9,881 nucleotides of DNA from an uncultured Micrococcaceae bacterium (GTDB taxonomy: Bacteria > Actinomycetota > Actinomycetes > Actinomycetales > Micrococcaceae), in NCBI GenBank assembly GCA_937896705.1, contig CALBOC010000294.1, positions 1-9,881 of the forward strand. Reading direction: 5' to 3'. Both the position numbers and the translations under genes were made by a program. The notes beneath the pieces were generated by a model. It saw only the letters and a list, made by a program, of their open reading frames with translations, was not told where the DNA came from and ran no database searches. Positions 6,965 through 9,881 of the stretch are shown in pieces. The first letter of the stretch is position 1. Each line of letters opens with the position of its first letter.

Positions 6965-6974
6965 AAACTCCTTA
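6965..6974 (-). promoter_or_regulatory. purE Shine-Dalgarno overlapping the purK stop codon
   Basis: On the minus strand the purK stop TAA (6972-6974) runs directly into GGAG, giving TAAGGAG, six bases before the purE GTG. This decides the purE start and points to translational coupling of the pair. Confidence 0.8.
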
Positions 6975-8132
6975 GTAGTCAGTTCGACCGTGCCGAATAA
7001 TCTCGGCCGCATCGATGGCGGCTGCCAGCGCGGCATCAAGGTCGCCGTCGGTCGCTAAGACATTGACGTGGCCAATCTTACGTCCGGGACGCACCGATTT
7101 GCCGTAAGCATGGATCTTAGCCTGCGGGTATTTGGTCATGGCTAACGGAAACGCGCCGTACAGGTCGTGGTTATCGGCGCCCAAGTAATTCTTCATCACC
7201 GTATAGGGCACGATTGGATCGGTCGCGCCCAGAGGGAGTCCCAACACCGCGCGCAAATGTTGTTCAAATTGGCTGGTGACCGCACCATCCTGGGTCCAGT
7301 GGCCGGTGTTGTGCGGACGCATAGCCAACTCGTTGATCATGTACCCGGTCTCGGTGTCCGGGGTGTGGAACAGTTCCACGGCCAGCATGCCGGTCACCCC
7401 CACCCCGTTGGCGATCGTCTCCGCCGCCCGGCGTGCCGCCTGGGCTGTGGTCGCAGCTAATTCCGGAGCCGGTGCTTTGACGATATCGGCGACCCCGTCG
7501 GTCTGGATGGTCTCGACGATCGGATAGGTCGCGGTTTCCCCGGTCGTAGAACGGGCAATTTGGGCCGAGAGCTCAGAGCGGAAGTCGACCTTGGCTTCGA
7601 CCAACAGTGCCTCGTGGTCACCGTTGAACCACACGGCGGCTTCGCGTACTTCATCGGGGGAGTCGAGGATCCACACACCCTTGCCGTCATAGCCGCCGCG
7701 CGGGGTTTTTAACACCACCGGGTACCCGATCTCTTGGGCGGCGGTGAGTAGCTCCTCCACCGAGGAGACCGCACGCCAATCGGGTTGGGGAAGGCCCAGC
7801 TCGGCCATCTTGCGGCGCATGACCAATTTGTCCTGGGCATAGACCAGCGCACCGGGTCCGGGGGCCAGGGTCACCCCGGCGGCTTCTAAGCGCTGCAAAT
7901 GCTCGGTGGGAACATGTTCGTGATCGAACGTGACCACATCGACTTCGGCGGCGAAGGCCTCCAGGGTCGCATAATCTTTGTAGTCACCGACGGTATACGT
8001 GGCGGCCGTGGTGGCCGAGACGTCATCTGCTTCGGCTAAGACATGTAATTTGATTCCGAGATTTATCGCGACCGGAGCCATCATGCGGGCTAATTGGCCG
8101 CCACCTACTACACCTACTGTTGGAAAAGACAC
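6972..8132 (-). CDS. purK: 5-(carboxyamino)imidazole ribonucleotide synthase
   Basis: The 386-residue ATP-grasp enzyme uses ATP and bicarbonate to carboxylate AIR to N5-CAIR, the substrate of PurE. An N-terminal [12 protein letters not shown] (7-18) is the PurK dinucleotide-fold signature. TFDHEHV lies at 68-74, the ATP-grasp [14 protein letters not shown] at 141-154, [14 protein letters not shown] at 267-280 (metal-binding Glu268) and [14 protein letters not shown] near 345-358. Length is typical. The frame is open back to 8228, but the GTG at 8130-8132 gives [17 protein letters not shown], the expected family N-terminus. No spaced Shine-Dalgarno is present, while a -10 hexamer TACTGT ends 6 nt before the GTG, suggesting leaderless initiation. 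It is the first gene of the purKE pair and divergent from the GtrA gene. The bicarbonate need gives a loose metabolic link to the carbonic anhydrase in the same window. Confidence 0.96.
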   Translation of the reverse strand: MSFPTVGVVGGGQLARMMAPVAINLGIKLHVLAEADDVSATTAATYTVGDYKDYATLEAFAAEVDVVTFDHEHVPTEHLQRLEAAGVTLAPGPGALVYAQDKLVMRRKMAELGLPQPDWRAVSSVEELLTAAQEIGYPVVLKTPRGGYDGKGVWILDSPDEVREAAVWFNGDHEALLVEAKVDFRSELSAQIARSTTGETATYPIVETIQTDGVADIVKAPAPELAATTAQAARRAAETIANGVGVTGMLAVELFHTPDTETGYMINELAMRPHNTGHWTQDGAVTSQFEQHLRAVLGLPLGATDPIVPYTVMKNYLGADNHDLYGAFPLAMTKYPQAKIHAYGKSVRPGRKIGHVNVLATDGDLDAALAAAIDAAEIIRHGRTDY

Positions 8133-8138
8133 CCTTCT

Positions 8139-8144
8139 ACAGTA
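8139..8144 (-). promoter_or_regulatory. -10 element for probable leaderless purK transcript
   Basis: TACTGT on the minus strand matches TANNNT and ends 6 nt upstream of the purK GTG, so the first transcribed base would be at the start codon. No good -35 hexamer is found at 16-19 bp upstream (ACTCCG is the best local sequence), which is common for actinobacterial promoters. Confidence 0.5.
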
Positions 8145-8253
8145 GCTTGGTTTGCCCGCAACCGGAGTTTCGTGGTGGTCCAAGACACGATGATCGCGCT
8201 CGCAGGCTACTTCCTTGGAGATGGCCACACGTCGGAGCAGTTCAGCTATTTTT

Positions 8254-8286
8254 CAGGGTCCACCGACTAGAGTGTCTAGAACCCTG
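8254..8286 (+). repeat. Nested inverted repeat upstream of the GtrA gene
   Basis: CAGGGT (8254-8259) pairs with ACCCTG (8281-8286), and inside it CTAGA (8267-8271) pairs with TCTAG (8275-8279) around a GTG loop, with a 7-nt bulge on the left side. It overlaps the -10-like TAGAGT at 8268-8273. It may be an operator over the GtrA promoter or a leader hairpin, 40 nt before the start codon. Confidence 0.35.
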
Positions 8287-8326
8287 TCAGCCCGACCGCC
8301 CACCCTACGTCCGAGAAGGAGACTCA

Positions 8327-8890
8327 ATGGTACAACGCCTTTGGGACCGCATCGTCTCGCTCGTGCGCCTGCTATGGCGGGAGGTGGCCAAATTCGGTGT
8401 GGTCGGCGGGATCGGGTTTTTCATTGATACCGGCATTTTCGTGTGGCTTATCACCGGCCCGATGGATGATTCAGCGGTCAAAGCCAAAATCATCGCCACC
8501 GGGGTTGCCACGATCTTTTCCTGGGTGGCCAACCGGTACTGGACCTTCCGCAATCGACGGCAAGCCAACGTGATGCGCGAACTGGTGTTATTTCTCGTGA
8601 TGAATGGCATCGGCGCCGGCATTCAAGCCGGGTTCGTGTTCATTGCAAAATACCTGCTGGGCATCACTTCGGCCGGGGGCATGGTGCTGTTTGGCAACGT
8701 CATCGGTTTGGCCTTTGCCACCGTGTTTCGGTTCATCGCCTACCGGCTGTGGGTCTTTACCGAAGCCGTGGAAGCCGATCCGTCCACCACTCGGGACCGC
8801 GAGGTCCTCACCGGTGCCGTCCCGCAAGTGACCGCCCAGCGGCACGCCCAGGACGGCGACGAGTCACCAGATTACCCAGACACCCGATAG
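8327..8890 (+). CDS. GtrA family membrane protein
   Basis: GtrA-family proteins are small polytopic membrane proteins; some are thought to flip undecaprenyl- or decaprenyl-linked sugars for envelope glycosylation. This one has 187 residues and four predicted helices (about 23-43, 54-70, 86-107, 116-138). Family hallmarks are KFGVVGGIGFFIDTG (22-36), SWVANRYWTFRNR (65-77) and FRFIAYRLWVF (134-144), the repeated aromatic-plus-arginine ends of helices 2 and 4. A polar tail of about 40 residues follows, which is longer than in many members. The ATG at 8327-8329 is chosen because GAAGGAG lies 5-6 nt upstream; the reading frame extends further up to 8120 but that part overlaps purK and looks non-coding. 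It is divergent from purK and converges on the TIGR03089 gene with abutting stop codons. With the LCP protein and manA nearby, a role in wall polysaccharide assembly is plausible; the substrate is unknown. Confidence 0.92.
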   Translation: MVQRLWDRIVSLVRLLWREVAKFGVVGGIGFFIDTGIFVWLITGPMDDSAVKAKIIATGVATIFSWVANRYWTFRNRRQANVMRELVLFLVMNGIGAGIQAGFVFIAKYLLGITSAGGMVLFGNVIGLAFATVFRFIAYRLWVFTEAVEADPSTTRDREVLTGAVPQVTAQRHAQDGDESPDYPDTR

Positions 8891-9553
8891 CTACTTCAGG
8901 TGCTCGGTTTCGATGATGCGCGCCAACTGCGTATCATCGGCTGCATCGACCAACACCACGGGCTTGCTGCGTCGCCACGCATCGACCATCGCCCACCACA
9001 CGGCTGCACTCAGGCGCAGCCCGGCCGACTTGATGACCGTGCCGGAACCTAAAACTTGCACGTGGGGATCGGCCGGCTGATCGGTCTGAGCTCGGCCAAT
9101 GATATCGGCACCCGCCAGCAGCGCCTGATCTGGATGCGACAGCACTTCGTCGTCGATATCGACCAGTGCCGGGTCGACCGTCTCCTGATGTGTGACGAAA
9201 ATCTCGGCGGCCGCCGCCATGTGCTCATCTGGTTGATCCGTCAAGATCGCATCGGCGTCTTCGGCGTCGGTGGTCCAGTCCAGCTCGGCCCAGGCCGCAC
9301 CCAGCGCCAACACCGTGCTGCGCCAGGTCACCGGCACATCGACAAAAATCGTGCCCGGAGCGGAAACCCCATAGGAGTCCAGCAGGTGGGTGACCTTGGT
9401 CGCCCAGTTCACCGCGACCCGGCCGGATAATTCGGTTCGTCCGTCGGCCCCATAATGAATCACCGCCGGTCGGGGTGAGGCCGCGAGGTGTTTGATTAGG
9501 TCAGCCGGCGATTCCAGGGGCTGACTGGACGGAACAGAAGGTATCGAAATCAT
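8891..9553 (-). CDS. TIGR03089 family protein (AMP-ligase N-terminal-like)
   Basis: The 220-residue protein resembles the actinobacterial TIGR03089 family, whose members look like an N-terminal fragment of AMP-dependent synthetases and have no known reaction. Supporting blocks are PAVIHYGADGRTELSGRVAVNWATKVTHLL (about 28-57), similar to the opening of acyl-CoA ligases, then IFVDVPVTWRSTVLALGAAW (69-88), matching the helix that precedes the ligase nucleotide site. The consensus ATP-binding loop (YTSGTTGxPK) and the C-terminal lid domain are absent; a weak GSGT near 168-171 may be its relic. So ligase activity is not expected. The ATG at 9551-9553 has AAAGGA about 5 nt upstream. As I recall, in mycobacteria this family member lies next to an LCP gene in the same envelope region, which fits here. 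It converges with the GtrA gene with no intervening base. Confidence 0.85.
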   Translation of the reverse strand: MISIPSVPSSQPLESPADLIKHLAASPRPAVIHYGADGRTELSGRVAVNWATKVTHLLDSYGVSAPGTIFVDVPVTWRSTVLALGAAWAELDWTTDAEDADAILTDQPDEHMAAAAEIFVTHQETVDPALVDIDDEVLSHPDQALLAGADIIGRAQTDQPADPHVQVLGSGTVIKSAGLRLSAAVWWAMVDAWRRSKPVVLVDAADDTQLARIIETEHLK

Positions 9554-9698
9554 AAAATCCTTTGCGAAGAATACGTCTGCTGCCTAGGCTAACCGGTCGA
9601 ACATAATAGTGCAGGTGGGCTACCAGAGGCAGGGTACAGTGTGATGAGCAGGCAGCAGGAAATTGGCTGATGAAGCCGAAAGAGGGGTCGTCTCCGGC

Positions 9699-9728
9699 TT
9701 GACTAAAACCGAGTTACACCGGTGTAAT
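9699..9728 (+). promoter_or_regulatory. Sigma-A type promoter for the right-edge gene
   Basis: TTGACT (9699-9704) and TGTAAT (9723-9728) are separated by 18 bp, close to consensus and among the best promoter matches I found in the window. Transcription would start near 9735, giving a leader of about 100 nt. A second -10-like TACAAT (9739-9744) lies 19 bp after TTACAC and could be an alternative. Confidence 0.65.
9714..9727. promoter_or_regulatory. Perfect 14-bp palindrome over the -10 region, operator-like
   Basis: TTACACCGGTGTAA is identical to its own reverse complement and covers the spacer end and most of the -10 hexamer of the promoter above. A dimeric repressor bound here would block RNA polymerase. 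I cannot name the regulator. No other copy of the full site is seen in the window; a shorter CCACCGGTGG near 5375-5386 is inside coding sequence and unrelated. Confidence 0.6.
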
Positions 9729-9837
9729 TAGAGATCAGTACAATAGATAATTCACCACGACGATCCACGTCCGTACGATAAACAGACCCGTAAAAGGGCG
9801 GTTTAGCGTGCCCGGTGAACCCGCAGGAAAGGAACCA

Positions 9838-9881
9838 ATGGACAATGCACAACGGGCGGAGCGTTCCCGCCTTGAGAGCCA
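9838..9881 (+). CDS. Start of an unidentified gene (cut by right edge)
   Basis: An ATG at 9838-9840, preceded by AGGAAAGGA with good spacing, opens a frame of 14 codons reading MDNAQRAERSRLES before the window ends. It is hydrophilic and basic. The strong promoter, operator-like palindrome and ribosome site make it a real gene start. The fragment is too short to identify. By recalled synteny with other actinobacteria, an envelope-linked gene or a WhiB-type regulator would be possible, but the sequence gives no proof. Confidence 0.65.
   Translation, partial: MDNAQRAERSRLES

Larger units (their letters stand above)
9554..9837. other. Divergent intergenic region of 284 bp
   Basis: This stretch separates the TIGR03089 gene (minus) from the partial gene at the right edge (plus). 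I see no RNA gene or credible coding frame. On the minus strand, TAGCCT (9586-9591) is a possible -10 for the TIGR03089 gene, with only a weak -35 (CTGCAC, 17 bp away). On the plus strand it holds a promoter, a perfect palindrome, and an inverted repeat AAGCCG/CGGCTT (9673-9678 and 9695-9700) whose second arm runs into the -35. Confidence 0.6.

Noticed and set aside
6962..7039. Upstream extension of purE
   Set aside because: Would overlap the purK end; the GTG at 6959-6961 has AAGGAG at ideal spacing and gives the normal PurE N-terminus.
8133..8228. Upstream extension of purK
   Set aside because: Encodes a non-family sequence (ERDHRVLDHHETP) and covers the -10 element; the GTG at 8130-8132 begins right before [11 protein letters not shown].
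8120..8326. N-terminal extension of the GtrA frame
   Set aside because: Overlaps the purK start, is Pro/Arg-rich with no hydrophobic match to GtrA, and the ATG at 8327 has an excellent Shine-Dalgarno.
9641..9692. Tiny plus-strand frames (8-11 codons) as possible leader peptides
   Set aside because: They lie upstream of the predicted transcription start and have no supporting ribosome site.

Overview
The window looks like ordinary chromosome from a moderately GC-rich actinobacterium, most likely of the order Micrococcales. This rests on the gene set (DUF4245, a TIGR03089-family protein, class II FBPase GlpX, a large four-helix LCP protein), the frequent GTG and TTG starts, and the gene neighbourhood. 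As I recall the mycobacterial Rv3255c-Rv3277 region, it holds a similar combination (manA, LCP protein, TIGR03089, purE, purK, GtrA). That synteny is from memory and was not searched. I see no transposase, integrase, tRNA, rRNA, CRISPR array or phage gene, and no obvious compositional island.

Left part (1-2945): three genes on the minus strand run DUF4245 membrane-anchored protein, then a beta-carbonic anhydrase, then fumC, which is cut by the left edge. They are divergent from glpX (class II fructose-1,6-bisphosphatase, plus strand). This joins gluconeogenesis, CO2/bicarbonate interconversion and the TCA cycle. A probable intrinsic terminator for glpX lies inside the 3' end of the convergent gene.

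Middle part (2954-8132): all genes are on the minus strand. In transcription order they are purK, purE, a LytR-CpsA-Psr (LCP) glycopolymer transferase, manA, and an unrecognised four-helix membrane protein. purK and purE form a tight pair (10 nt gap, with the purE Shine-Dalgarno overlapping the purK stop codon). LCP and manA are 28 nt apart. The LCP gene appears to have its own promoter placed for a leaderless message. ManA supplies mannose-6-phosphate for envelope sugars, and the LCP enzyme attaches glycopolymers to peptidoglycan, so the pairing makes sense.

Right part (8133-9881): a GtrA-family membrane protein on the plus strand diverges from purK and runs tail to tail, with no spare base, into a minus-strand TIGR03089 protein (an AMP-ligase N-terminal-like fragment). 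An intergenic region of 284 bp follows, with a good sigma-A type promoter whose -10 half is covered by a perfect 14-bp palindrome. Then come the first 14 codons of an unidentified plus-strand gene.

I did not find a convincing novel multi-gene system. The points most worth a second look are regulatory or about annotation: the palindromic operator-like site near the right edge, a DUF4245 reading frame that continues upstream of its first ATG with no usual start codon, two probable leaderless genes (purK, LCP), and several hairpins at gene borders.
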